NCBI RefSeq assembly: GCF_030997045.1 | Contig: NZ_CP116899.1 | Location: forward strand, 4,488,001-4,552,000 | From: Microbulbifer sp. TB1203 | GTDB taxonomy: Bacteria; Pseudomonadota; Gammaproteobacteria; Pseudomonadales; Cellvibrionaceae | Length of the DNA: 64,000 nt | Direction of reading: 5' to 3' | Part shown: piece after piece, positions 33,701 through 39,773 of the stretch | Position numbering within the stretch: position 1 is the first letter of the stretch | How the letters are laid out: each line of letters begins with the position of its first letter | The notes under the pieces: model-generated | Database searches by the model: none | Seen by the model: only the letters and a program-made list of their open reading frames with translations | What the model was told of the DNA's origin: nothing | Position numbers and translations under genes: made by a program

Positions 33701-36414
33701 CCAGCCTGGACCCTGTCCATACGGCAGATGCCAGTGCAGATCTGGATGGAGACGGGATTGCAAATCTCGACGAATACCGGCTCGGCAGCAAACTGACGGC
33801 GATTGATTCCGACGGTGACGGGATCAGTGATGGGCTGGAAATCGACCGGTATTCCACCTCGCCGCTTTCCCGTGACACCGACGGCGATCGTCTGCCCGAT
33901 CTTTGGGAAGTTGACTACGGTCTCGATCCTGGCGTTGTAAACCCGGAAGGCGGTGATCGGGATAGTGACGGCTATCCGGACCTGGTGGAATTTGATGCGG
34001 GTACCGATCCGCTGAAGGCAGGCTCAATTCCGTCTGTCGGCCCCTGGTCAGGGCTCGGCGGCAATAGCGGGCACACCGGGTTTGTACCCGTCCGGATTGA
34101 TCCTGAGCAACTCGGCAAGGCCTGGTCAGTCAGGATACTAGAGAACTTCTATTATCCCGCCAGTACTCCTGCCTCGAAAGATGGGGTGGTGTTTGTGACC
34201 CATCGCGGGCCCAACAGCCGAAATTTGATTTCGGCGTTCGATACGCGCACTGGCTCGAGAATGTGGCAGAAGAAGCTGGGAGACGGGATTTCGGTAAGCC
34301 CTCCGGCGGTAGGAGACAGCGGACTCTGGCTGTTTGCCGAACGCGGCATTCTCGGGCTCGATACCGATACCGGGGATGTGCGGACCAATGTATTTGAGTA
34401 CCTGGAGCCGACGGCTTATACGCCGCCCACAATCGCGGGCCAGATGCTCTATGGCTATTCAAATATCCCCTCTTATACTCCCTCTATGTTTAACAAGGGA
34501 AGGCTGTTCAGTGTCGATAGCAGGGCAGGCGAGACGAAGTGGAGAAGGGCACGTCTGGCCTGGAGCGGGTGGTCTCCAGCGATAGATGACAATTATATCT
34601 ACGGCTATACCCCGCTTGCTTCCCAGGAGTTTGCTGTCACCGATCGCGAAAGCGGCAAAAAGCATCTCGTGATCCGGGATGAGGGTGTTGTACCCACTTC
34701 GCTTGCCAGAGGTGTATCACCGGTACTTACGGCTTCAGGAGCAGCGGTAATCCAGGGAAGGCGGCTTCTCTCCTTTGATCCGGATTGTCGCTGTAAAGCC
34801 TGGGAGCTGCACGGGCAGTTCCACGGCCTTCCGGCCTATGCGCCAGGGAGGCTGTATGCTATTGAGGGCGATAGTGTCGCGGCGTTTGACGATCGCGACG
34901 GCACTGAGTTGGCTCGCTACAACCTTTCAGGTGAGTCACCCGTTGGTCATCTGATGATCACCTTGTCACACCTGGTCGTTTCCACTGAATCCAGAGTCGT
35001 CGCCGTTAATCTGGAATCTGGTCTTGAGGAGTGGTCCTATCCGGCACCGGGGAGGATGGCTCTGGGGAATGACCGGAAACTGGTGATCGCCACGGCTACC
35101 GGCGAGTTGGTCGGGATTAATCTGCAGCCCGACACAGATGCAGACGGAATGCCCGATTCGTGGGAAGAATTTTACGGGCTCGCGGCGAGTGATCCGGAGA
35201 ACGCGTCCCTGGACGCAGATAACGATTCATTGAAGAACCTGCGAGAATTTTACCTCGGATCCAGTCCTGTATCGTCCGATTCCGATGCCGATGAAATTGA
35301 CGACCAGGTGGAGTTGTTGTCCGGAATGAAGTTGAACTCGGTTGATTCGGATGGCGATGGACTGAGCGACGATAGAGAGCTTCTGCAGGCCGGGACTGAC
35401 AGTCTGCGGGTGGATACGGATGGTGATGGTATCTCCGATCGCAACGAGTTAGAGCTGTATCTGTCCGATCCCCTGCTAGATGATACCGACGCAGATGGGT
35501 TCGATGATCTATGGGAAGTGAATACACTTTCAAATCCCCAAAATGCGGACCGTTACCCTGGGCCTATGGGATATATCAATGAATCGTTTGAGCGGGGGGC
35601 GTTGCCACCGGGTTGGTTGCAGGTTGACGGGGCCGAAAACGGCTGGGTCGTTGTGCGGGAGCGGGCGAGCGATGGTCGTTACGCGCTCCATTCCACACCT
35701 CATATCACTGAAGGTGGGTCTTCCAGCATTTCCTGGGCTGGAAATTTCCCTGCGGGGAACCTGTTATTTGACTTCTATGACCCGCAATTTATTTCGCTTG
35801 CAACTTTAGCGTTATACGTGGATGGTCAGCAGGTCTTAGAGGAAGAAGCTATATCCAGCCGCTGGTCCACCTACTATGTGCCACTATCAGCCGGCCGACA
35901 TGAAGTGCGCTGGGAATTCTCTCAGAACAGGAGAGGTTTTAACGGTTTTGACGGCAGTGTCATAGATAATATCCGTTTGCAGTCGGAGGGTACGGATACT
36001 GAGGGCGACGGTATGCCCGATACCTGGGAAATCGATTATGGACTGGACATTGAATATGCCGGGGATTCTCTTGAGGACCCCGATGGCGATGGAATGACCA
36101 ACTACGAAGAGTACCTGAATGGCAGTGATCCTACGGCTTACGATGGAGTCGATGGCGGCTCCGGTGGCTCCAATGGGTCGAGTGGCGGTGACGGAAGCTC
36201 CGGTGGCGGAAATGGTGGCGGAAATGGTGGCTCCGGTGGTGGCAGCTCCTCGGGTGGTGGCAGTTCGATAGGTGGTGGGGACTCGAGCGGCTCTTCCGGA
36301 GGCGGCGGAAGCCTGGGAGTTGTACTGCTTATGCTCGCGCTCGCGGCAGCTGTCCGGCGTTTCCGCTTTGCACGTGGCAAGCGAATAGCCACAGGTGGGC
36401 TGAGGCATGCGTGA
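24736..36414 (+). CDS. giant modular subtilase with calcium-loop repeats, propeller modules and GlyGly-CTERM tail
   Basis: A 3892-residue exported protein. I start it at the ATG 24736 (GGAAAGAC ribosome site); the open frame before it has no support. After a hydrophobic signal (about 8-27) and a propeptide-like region (about 65-150) comes an S8 protease domain with D193 (GVIDTGVDYSH), H248 (GHGTHVAG) and S404 (GTSMATP). Then seven blocks of TSP3-type DxDxDGxxD calcium loops (about 53 by eye) alternate with five propeller-like modules, mostly PQQ-type (about 26830-27980, 28785-29560, 30310-31435, 32170-33300, 34040-35130). Two jelly-roll-like domains occur at about 28366-28765 and 35563-35990. 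A Gly/Ser linker precedes GSLGVVLLMLALAAAVRR and basic residues, a GlyGly-CTERM sorting tail. The next gene is the matching rhombosortase. Target unknown. Confidence 0.95.
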   Translation: MRKRRLGNLTILLSAIFSLFLLWLGLAPDFMQGGARKTVTAPQLGKDQAVGDQPGDERSRNGQHSAPPYVPDQLLVKFKSGVPASENQSVISALGARVLRKFETPAGLYLLQLPNGITVKQAESYFDGSDIAAGVEPNYLYQPARIPNDPYFERQWALQNIGQDGAIFDIDINAPEAWELNTGSEDVVIGVIDTGVDYSHVDLKDNIWFNPAEIAGNGIDDDNNGWVDDIHGIDTYTGDSDPIDEEGHGTHVAGILAAKGNNGEGVSGILWDAKMAVCRFLGPDGGSTAGAISCLNYFAELKRNGVNLIATNNSWGGLGYSTFLYDAIHAHLQEGILLVAAAGNGDCGYDHYPADYDWDNIISVGATEGTTGDDFLCVGDVHAPGLNIFSTLPGNHYGYATGTSMATPVVTGMLGLYKANQSELDSRELKQLLFDTALTTQASTYPMARLSLPSNDADGDGMPNDWEKRHGLDSANATDAGADPDGDGLTNLEEFQWETDPRRADSDGDSLSDGGEVNAHGTDPLLADTDGDTLSDGDELLTHGTDPNNVDTDSDGLEDNSEIQLHGTDPLAADSDGDSMPDGWEAAYGLDPLDASDAAVDSDGDGIENRDEALHGSAPDSSDTDGDGLSDAEEIQLRGTDPASRDSDGDRIPDNWEVAHNLDPMTAEDARQDQDGDGRDALREYFSSSDPLDAASVPASLYWPMPRGNREQNGFIPMRVDLAAAQLRWKAHHLDLDETSELAVSGKRVLVKQNDSRGLFAFSPFNGQLLWEAELKTGLGSEWRPSDLSAPVIDNDRVIVEQARNNPFNVRSKPPTDYTDQLIVLNLENGEQLFRQQLTRRTPGPYNIGVLSINMIPGEVLPSPTAADGDIFVKDGDTLARVDGEAGETLWQAQVGDESGLWSPVLTENLVLGFRKGALVGFNLEDGTRELEWFGADCRYAGNGSVAAYQSTAVVYFGGCLFAYDLEHQRPAWNIESSAVIEVAIDDRSVYALTESELRIYRLEDGSVRRVIDDFPGGRPESLLVTLDYAFISGPSGTFAVKLDTGAIEWRYGKGGSIALTDDGALIINGGRGFLYSVNLEKDHDLDGLPGWWERQYGLDPLNADAISNGDSDGLSNSDEYALGTDPTQADSDGDGIADGVERDTVLSDPANPDSDGDGLSDGSERTSYGTDVLAEDSDGDGVGDGNEVLVFSTDPLDANSRPQPLSSSRESFEGGVPDLWVTPDYPDARWRYDHQVATEGGGSLTADSLETGEAADMSWSQLFLSGTLSFDARVDGEGCCDILRVYLDDELVHSVASGDWRRVSIDIPAGYHTVRWSYLRNSSDGYENSAAWIDNLLFQSSAPMAMNPLNMLAFHKSKLYEFDRSGNRIGVPIDLPKVEEANDILMLSGRRLLIADGETFHFYNFLSGHVHSIENPAGNMGSCASLSSSGRLAAIGSSIYFPFSQCTAGYGIAQISESGRYMGAFLHESRYLDLAAGPDGSLYALAVGDSWYASGDRIDVIDPATREVTKTIQTDMELTRIHVLEQGEILATAYGSRYLHRLSGEGQVISRSDERLASGNDFSANSAGDLFVSGSRLGVMDDNLYVDLFPVEQIGQTLPPYHPIVVSRIRVDGNDRDADGMPDWWEVTYGLDLGLSEDAAGDLDGDGLSNLEEYSHSANPLEADTDFDGLDDSEEVTVYGSSPGSADSDNDGLDDGEEVRTYGTNPASRDSDADGAEDGKEVVAHNTDPLVEDSDGDGIADGWELSHELDPLSNADSSLDQDNDGLNSLEEYQAGTDPAAPDSDFDGLGDAEEVREFGSSARVRDSDGDLLSDRWEVQNSLEPMDPADAAGDADGDGHSNSKEYFAGTDPQDAANFPRPRGWTTIGGDSRHRGHVPVTLNPENFIERWNLERVSENTLKVPNPVKVSGGEVFVSERNVFSDKVNLSVQAYDAVDGGRRWRREFGEVDPAQEIALGQGTVNFFAESGDNISHYYAIDGISGEVEWKEPETVSYVARTAPLTPYEGRFYSSSLNRNSLTSIDASSGEQLWSQPMDLFPSSFMAPAVDGQYVYGYYSQRGYGVQVLDRDTGEIVRDIPYPILREGILGQWLSPVLGAQDNLIAAFDRSFFEDDRLSSFDIARGTLNWELVGSFDFRPAYANGVIYAVESRGLVAIDEIDGNILWRWQSAEAPLVDSPLVTDSHAFVSAQTEVFAIDLATAEPVWRYGRGGHLSMGEDGALYIAGFDGGVTAIDLQVADADGDGIPGWWERLHGLDAESSGDRLLDPDGDGVSNYQEFTARTLPRDSDTDDDGLTDGEEILNLATDPRLKDTDADGLSDADEILTYASDPLLQDSDVDGLADGEEVASYQTSPVSADTDSDGMSDDYELESALDPLAAGDAADDPDGDSLSNLREYQLGTDIRMPDSDSDGLEDGKEVSSLGTDPLSADTDGDRIPDPAELAAAIDPLDNSDGMADRDGDGYLNIEEYFASSDITDTGSTPQVPSWRIERGSERFDSYVPLSLDPNNFELRWKKDLDGAQETAFSNIVTWGEHAALVGFGWPSSSEGSLLPEKRVFVLDARSGTEIWGRRFNSYRNMSGPAIDSGVIYLAAGDTGRILGLDLQTGSTKLSRQFTPVWNRWYMRPPVPFAGSLYLPKPNGGGVIGLDIELGEESFQYVSEARQQLTPVDDKHVYHFSGGLSVPLKLTVLDRESADVIFSIDTNLSFNSSNFTPLLTRSGKLIMMYGGQVVAFDLDARAVAWHKKLPPAPDWYLAEKYGDYIAHANGVLYLVHDGDLLALDDSTGEEIWHWDTGDFDITHNLVVTNDHIFVATDHKTMAVSLESQDSSWSYPVGGTLSMDNNGLLYIVASDGSVHAVDIEGDKDSDGIPDWWERKHHLNPRAEGDANRDADADGLTNLEEYQWQVSPTNADSDGDGLNDGAEVQVAGSNPALNDSDGDGLMDGDEVNLYGSDPANEDSDGDGLQDHDEVVRYGTDPASADTDTDGLPDGLEIETSLDPVHTADASADLDGDGIANLDEYRLGSKLTAIDSDGDGISDGLEIDRYSTSPLSRDTDGDRLPDLWEVDYGLDPGVVNPEGGDRDSDGYPDLVEFDAGTDPLKAGSIPSVGPWSGLGGNSGHTGFVPVRIDPEQLGKAWSVRILENFYYPASTPASKDGVVFVTHRGPNSRNLISAFDTRTGSRMWQKKLGDGISVSPPAVGDSGLWLFAERGILGLDTDTGDVRTNVFEYLEPTAYTPPTIAGQMLYGYSNIPSYTPSMFNKGRLFSVDSRAGETKWRRARLAWSGWSPAIDDNYIYGYTPLASQEFAVTDRESGKKHLVIRDEGVVPTSLARGVSPVLTASGAAVIQGRRLLSFDPDCRCKAWELHGQFHGLPAYAPGRLYAIEGDSVAAFDDRDGTELARYNLSGESPVGHLMITLSHLVVSTESRVVAVNLESGLEEWSYPAPGRMALGNDRKLVIATATGELVGINLQPDTDADGMPDSWEEFYGLAASDPENASLDADNDSLKNLREFYLGSSPVSSDSDADEIDDQVELLSGMKLNSVDSDGDGLSDDRELLQAGTDSLRVDTDGDGISDRNELELYLSDPLLDDTDADGFDDLWEVNTLSNPQNADRYPGPMGYINESFERGALPPGWLQVDGAENGWVVVRERASDGRYALHSTPHITEGGSSSISWAGNFPAGNLLFDFYDPQFISLATLALYVDGQQVLEEEAISSRWSTYYVPLSAGRHEVRWEFSQNRRGFNGFDGSVIDNIRLQSEGTDTEGDGMPDTWEIDYGLDIEYAGDSLEDPDGDGMTNYEEYLNGSDPTAYDGVDGGSGGSNGSSGGDGSSGGGNGGGNGGSGGGSSSGGGSSIGGGDSSGSSGGGGSLGVVLLMLALAAAVRRFRFARGKRIATGGLRHA
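26101..35550 (+). repeat. higher-order tandem array of ~1.6-1.9 kb within the giant gene
   Basis: Units begin at about 26101, 27985, 29575, 31439, 33307 and 35137, each starting with a D-x-D-x-DG(M/I/L)P-x-x-WE motif such as DGDGIPGWWERLHGLD. Spacing between the last four is 1864, 1868 and 1830 bases. Four calcium-loop blocks carry ten loops each; block 2 has about five. Propeller modules end alike (WRYGKGG, WRYGRGG, WSYPVGG, WSYPAPG). The copies are well diverged, so this is old duplication. Confidence 0.85.
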
Positions 36415-37060
36415 AAGCACATCGATAACCATTGATGGCAGAGGTTCGCTCGCCACAGTATCGTGCGTTCTGGGCATTATTGTATCCGGCTGGCTATTGA
36501 ATTCCCTGTTATTCGAGGACCTGGGGTATAACAGAACCGGTATCTTGGAAGGTGAAGTTTGGCGGTTGCTGAGTAGTAATTTCCTTCACACCAATGCCTT
36601 TCATATGTTGCTTAATGGCAGTGGCCTGCTGGTGTTATGGTTTCTGCACGGCAATTGCTTTCGAAATATGGAGTTGGTGGGTGGGCTCCTGTTTATCTCC
36701 CTGCTGACCACCACAGGGTTGTTTTTATTCGAAAGGGATTTGATATGGTACGTCGGCCTCTCCGGGGCTTTGCATGGGCTTGTGGTGTGGGGCTGTTTCA
36801 GGGATTTTAGCAGCCACCCCTATGTCTCGACGGCTTTGCTCGCATGCTTGGCAGCCAAATTATTTTGGGAAACTGACAATACTGATTTTCAGCTGACAGC
36901 TGATTTAATCGAGGCTCCAGTCGTTACGGCCGCACACCTCTGGGGAAGTCTTTCTGGCGTGTTAATAGTTGCAGTGGACTCGATTACCCGGTGGTGCCGA
37001 CAGCGATGTTGGCATTTGAGATGCTTGTCCTGCACTGGATTTCGGCGCTCCTCTTCTTAG
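36407..37060 (+). CDS. rrtA: rhombosortase (rhomboid-family intramembrane serine protease)
   Basis: Membrane protein of about 217 residues with six or so hydrophobic segments. The catalytic pair is S119 in GLSGALHGL and H177 in TAAHLWGSLSG; the N-terminal part has EVWRLLSSNFLHTNAFHMLLN, with the LHTN-x3-H-x3-N pattern of small rhomboids of this group. Rhombosortases cut proteins at GlyGly-CTERM tails so that they can be released or lipid-modified at the surface (known in Vibrio and related bacteria). The start overlaps the end of the giant gene, which carries such a tail, by 8 bases, so the pair is co-translated. The last 20 or so residues are Cys/Arg/Ser-rich and unlike the family, so the natural end may have shifted. 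Confidence 0.88.
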   Translation: MRESTSITIDGRGSLATVSCVLGIIVSGWLLNSLLFEDLGYNRTGILEGEVWRLLSSNFLHTNAFHMLLNGSGLLVLWFLHGNCFRNMELVGGLLFISLLTTTGLFLFERDLIWYVGLSGALHGLVVWGCFRDFSSHPYVSTALLACLAAKLFWETDNTDFQLTADLIEAPVVTAAHLWGSLSGVLIVAVDSITRWCRQRCWHLRCLSCTGFRRSSS

Positions 37061-37090
37061 CCCCCTCCTCCCCACCGGGGGAGGAGGCCC
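37061..37090. repeat. G/C-run hairpin directly after rrtA
   Basis: CCCCCTCCTCCCC-ACC-GGGGGAGGAGG begins at the base after the stop codon. Very stable stem without a T tract; it may end or attenuate the rrtA transcript before the transporter gene. Confidence 0.6.
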
Positions 37091-37143
37091 CTCATCGACA
37101 CTCCTGCCACAATCACCGTATAACCATAACCAGCGGTGACCCC

Positions 37144-38664
37144 ATGACCGAATCAGCATCCGGCGCGGCCGCGCGGCCGGTGAAACAGCCCCGACTCCCC
37201 TTCTGGCAGGTGTGGAACGTCAGCCTCGGTTTCCTGGGGGTGCAGTTCGGCTTCGCGCTGCAAAACGCCAATGCCAGCCGCATTCTCTCCGACCTGGGAG
37301 CCGACCTGCACTCGCTGTCGCTGTTCTGGATAGTCGCGCCGCTGATGGGGCTGATCGTGCAACCGATCGTCGGCTCTGCCTCCGACCGCACCTGGAACCG
37401 CTTCGGGCGCCGCAATCCCTATATCCTGTTCGGCGCCATCGCCGCGGCGCTGGGCATGGCGTTTATGCCCAACGCCGGTATCGTGGTCGCCTTTATCGCG
37501 CCGATACTCTTCGGCGGTGTGATGCTGGCGCTGATGGACGCCGCCTTCAATGTCACCATGCAGCCGTTCCGTGCGCTGGTGTCCGATATGGTGCCTTCGG
37601 AACAGCGTACCCTGGGATACTCGGTGCAGTCGCTGCTGATCAATATCGGCGCCGTGTGCGGTTCCATACTGCCGTTTGTCCTCACCAATGTGATCGGCCT
37701 GGAAAACACCGCGCGGGCCGGCGAGGTGGCGCCTTCGGTGATCTGGGCTTTTTACATCGGCGCTACCATGCTACTGGGCAGTGTGTTGTGGACCGTGGTG
37801 CGCACAAAAGAATATGCACCGGAGCAGTACAACGCGTTTAAGGGCATCGATGGAGAGCAACTGGCGCGGGAGCAGGCGCAGCACAGATCCCCGGCGCAGA
37901 AACTCAGGGGCTTTTTCAATCTGCTGTTCACCATGCCCAAAACCATGCGCCAACTGGCGGTGGTGCAGTTCTTCTCCTGGTTTGCGCTCTTCATCATGTG
38001 GGTGTACACCACGCCGGCCATCACTCAGCATGTGTGGGGCGTGGAGGCCAAGTGGTTCGATCCTCACTATTTGGCGAGCATCGGCGAGATACCGGCGCAT
38101 ATCGCCGCGGCCAAGGGCGCCGCGGGGGATTGGGTGGGGATACTCTTCGCCGCCTACTCGCTGTTCGCCGCGCTCTTTTCCGTGGTGCTCACCAAAATCG
38201 CCAACACCATCGGCCGCAGGCCCACCTACGCCCTGTCGCTGGCACTGGGCGGCCTGGGTTATATCAGCTTCCTGTTGTTTCGGGGCGGGGAGCAGACGCA
38301 GGTGGACCTGTTGATTACCGAGGTGACGGTGCCCGGCGGCGCCCTCGGCCTGCTGTTGCCGATGATCGGTGTGGGCGTCGCCTGGGCGGCGATACTGGCC
38401 ATGCCCTACGCAATACTGTCCGACTCACTGCCGCCCAGTAAAACCGGTGTGTATATGGGTATCTTCAACTTCACCATCGCCGCACCGCAGATCGTCTCGG
38501 CGCTGGTGGCGGGGCAGATACTGAAGGGGGTATTCGACAACCAGGCCATCTACATTATCGTGCTGGCTGGGGGCTCGATGATCCTCGGCGCAATCTCGGT
38601 GTTTTTCGTCAGGGAGCAGCAAGAGGAGCTAGGCGGTGCGATAAAGAACGCGGTCGCCGTTTGA
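37144..38664 (+). CDS. MFS sugar transporter (GPH/SLC45-like, probable maltodextrin uptake)
   Basis: Twelve-segment major facilitator of 506 residues in the branch of bacterial maltose and plant sucrose carriers. Recognisable stretches are QVWNVSLGFLGVQFGFALQN, DLHSLSLFWIVAPLMGL, IVGSASDRTWNRFGRRNPYI, ALVSDMVPSEQRTLGYSVQ and AMPYAILSDSLPPSKTGVYM. The ATG at 37144 follows the hairpin after the rhombosortase gene; there is no strong ribosome site. Gene order in this region (amylolytic enzymes on one side of the giant gene, this carrier on the other) suggests that the giant gene and rrtA were inserted into a maltodextrin locus, and that this carrier imports the products. Confidence 0.9.
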   Translation: MTESASGAAARPVKQPRLPFWQVWNVSLGFLGVQFGFALQNANASRILSDLGADLHSLSLFWIVAPLMGLIVQPIVGSASDRTWNRFGRRNPYILFGAIAAALGMAFMPNAGIVVAFIAPILFGGVMLALMDAAFNVTMQPFRALVSDMVPSEQRTLGYSVQSLLINIGAVCGSILPFVLTNVIGLENTARAGEVAPSVIWAFYIGATMLLGSVLWTVVRTKEYAPEQYNAFKGIDGEQLAREQAQHRSPAQKLRGFFNLLFTMPKTMRQLAVVQFFSWFALFIMWVYTTPAITQHVWGVEAKWFDPHYLASIGEIPAHIAAAKGAAGDWVGILFAAYSLFAALFSVVLTKIANTIGRRPTYALSLALGGLGYISFLLFRGGEQTQVDLLITEVTVPGGALGLLLPMIGVGVAWAAILAMPYAILSDSLPPSKTGVYMGIFNFTIAAPQIVSALVAGQILKGVFDNQAIYIIVLAGGSMILGAISVFFVREQQEELGGAIKNAVAV

Positions 38665-38675
38665 TAAGTAAAAAA

Positions 38676-38698
38676 AAAGCCCCTCGACAAGGGGCTTT
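38676..38698. terminator. bidirectional intrinsic terminator
   Basis: AAAGCCCCT (38676-38684) pairs with AGGGGCTTT (38690-38698) across CGACA, with an A tract on the left and T-rich DNA on the right. It lies between the convergent transporter and xylose dehydrogenase genes and can stop both. Confidence 0.9.
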
Positions 38699-38750
38699 CT
38701 GTTTCTATCCGCAATAAGGGACAGTTCGATACCGCTGGCATGCGAGCCAC

Positions 38751-39575
38751 CTAACTGTCCGCAATCTTCTCCTGTGCCAGATCCGGCACCGTCTCCTCGG
38801 TTTTGGCGTAGGGCCAGTTGGCCTTACTGAAGGCGCCGCCGTCCACCCAGAGGGTCTGGCCGCTGATAAACGATGCCTTGGCGTCGGCGAGGAAGAGCAC
38901 CGCGTCGGCGATATCCCGGGCGTAGCCGACCCGGCCCAGGGGAGTGATGGCCGACCAGGCGGCGGCGTAGTCCGGGGCTTCCCTTTCCGTGCGCTCAATC
39001 AGGATGCCCCCCGGCGCCACGCAGTTGACGCGGATGCCGTACTCGCCCAGCTCCACTGCGGAAGTCTTGGTGAGCATCTCGATGCCGCCTTTGCTGGCCG
39101 CGTAATCCACCAGGCGGGGGAAGGCCAGCTTGTTACAGCCGGAGCCGATATTGACGATGCTGCCGGCCACGCCCGCTTCCACCATCAGGCGCGCCACCCG
39201 CTGGGTGTTGAGGAAGCAGCCCTTCAGGTTGGTGCGGATCACCCGGTCCCAGTCGTCTTCGTTCAGTTCCAGCAGCGGCGCCCAGGTCTGGACCCCGGCA
39301 TTGTTGACCAACAGGTCGGGAGCCTGCTGGAAGTGATCGACCACTCCCTGGTAGAAGCGGTCCACAGAGCGGCTGTCGCCCACGTCGCAGGGGGCGAAGT
39401 AAAGATTCTGTCCCAGGGCTTCGACTTCCGACTGCAGTGCGCGCGCCGATTCGCTCTCCGCCTCCAGGTTGTTGACCGCGACCTTCCAGCCTGCCTCGGC
39501 GAGGCGGAGGGAGATCCCCTTGCCGATACCGGTGGTGCCTCCGGTCACTACCGCCAGTTTGTTGTTATTGGCCAT
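38751..39575 (-). CDS. xylB: SDR-type sugar 1-dehydrogenase, probable D-xylose dehydrogenase
   Basis: NAD(P)-dependent SDR of 274 residues expected to oxidise D-xylose to D-xylono-lactone, first step of the Weimberg route. Cofactor motif VVTGGTTGIGKG, NNAGVQ, serine in NIGSGCNKL and catalytic Y158/K162 in DYAASK are present; the C-terminus has FISGQTLWVDGGAFS. The family includes glucose, galactose and arabinose dehydrogenases, so substrate is assigned from context: the gene is divergent from the LacI regulator across a TGTAAACGTTTACA operator, and the other four pathway genes follow on the plus strand under the same operator. The symbol follows the Caulobacter naming. Confidence 0.85.
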   Translation of the reverse strand: MANNNKLAVVTGGTTGIGKGISLRLAEAGWKVAVNNLEAESESARALQSEVEALGQNLYFAPCDVGDSRSVDRFYQGVVDHFQQAPDLLVNNAGVQTWAPLLELNEDDWDRVIRTNLKGCFLNTQRVARLMVEAGVAGSIVNIGSGCNKLAFPRLVDYAASKGGIEMLTKTSAVELGEYGIRVNCVAPGGILIERTEREAPDYAAAWSAITPLGRVGYARDIADAVLFLADAKASFISGQTLWVDGGAFSKANWPYAKTEETVPDLAQEKIADS

Positions 39576-39657
39576 TTCTACTTCTTCTCGTGTAAAGCGC
39601 GCGGCATTTTCTTCTGCCGGCTGTATGTCATTCTAAGGCACCAACGCTAACATAAAA

Positions 39658-39671
39658 TGTAAACGTTTACA
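39658..39671. promoter_or_regulatory. LacI-type operator 1 (TGTAAACGTTTACA)
   Basis: Perfect 14-base palindrome in the 198-base gap between the divergent dehydrogenase and regulator genes. It is the same sequence as operator 2 and fits LacI-family sites with a central CG. It would give both xylose-dependent control and autoregulation. Confidence 0.9.
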
Positions 39672-39773
39672 ATTTCTTCGCTATGCGGCAGAGTGAGTCC
39701 CGCGAACCGGGAAATTTTATGCTGGAAACGCTAATATCGCCGGGTTTCAATTGCTGGTACAGGAACATCACAG

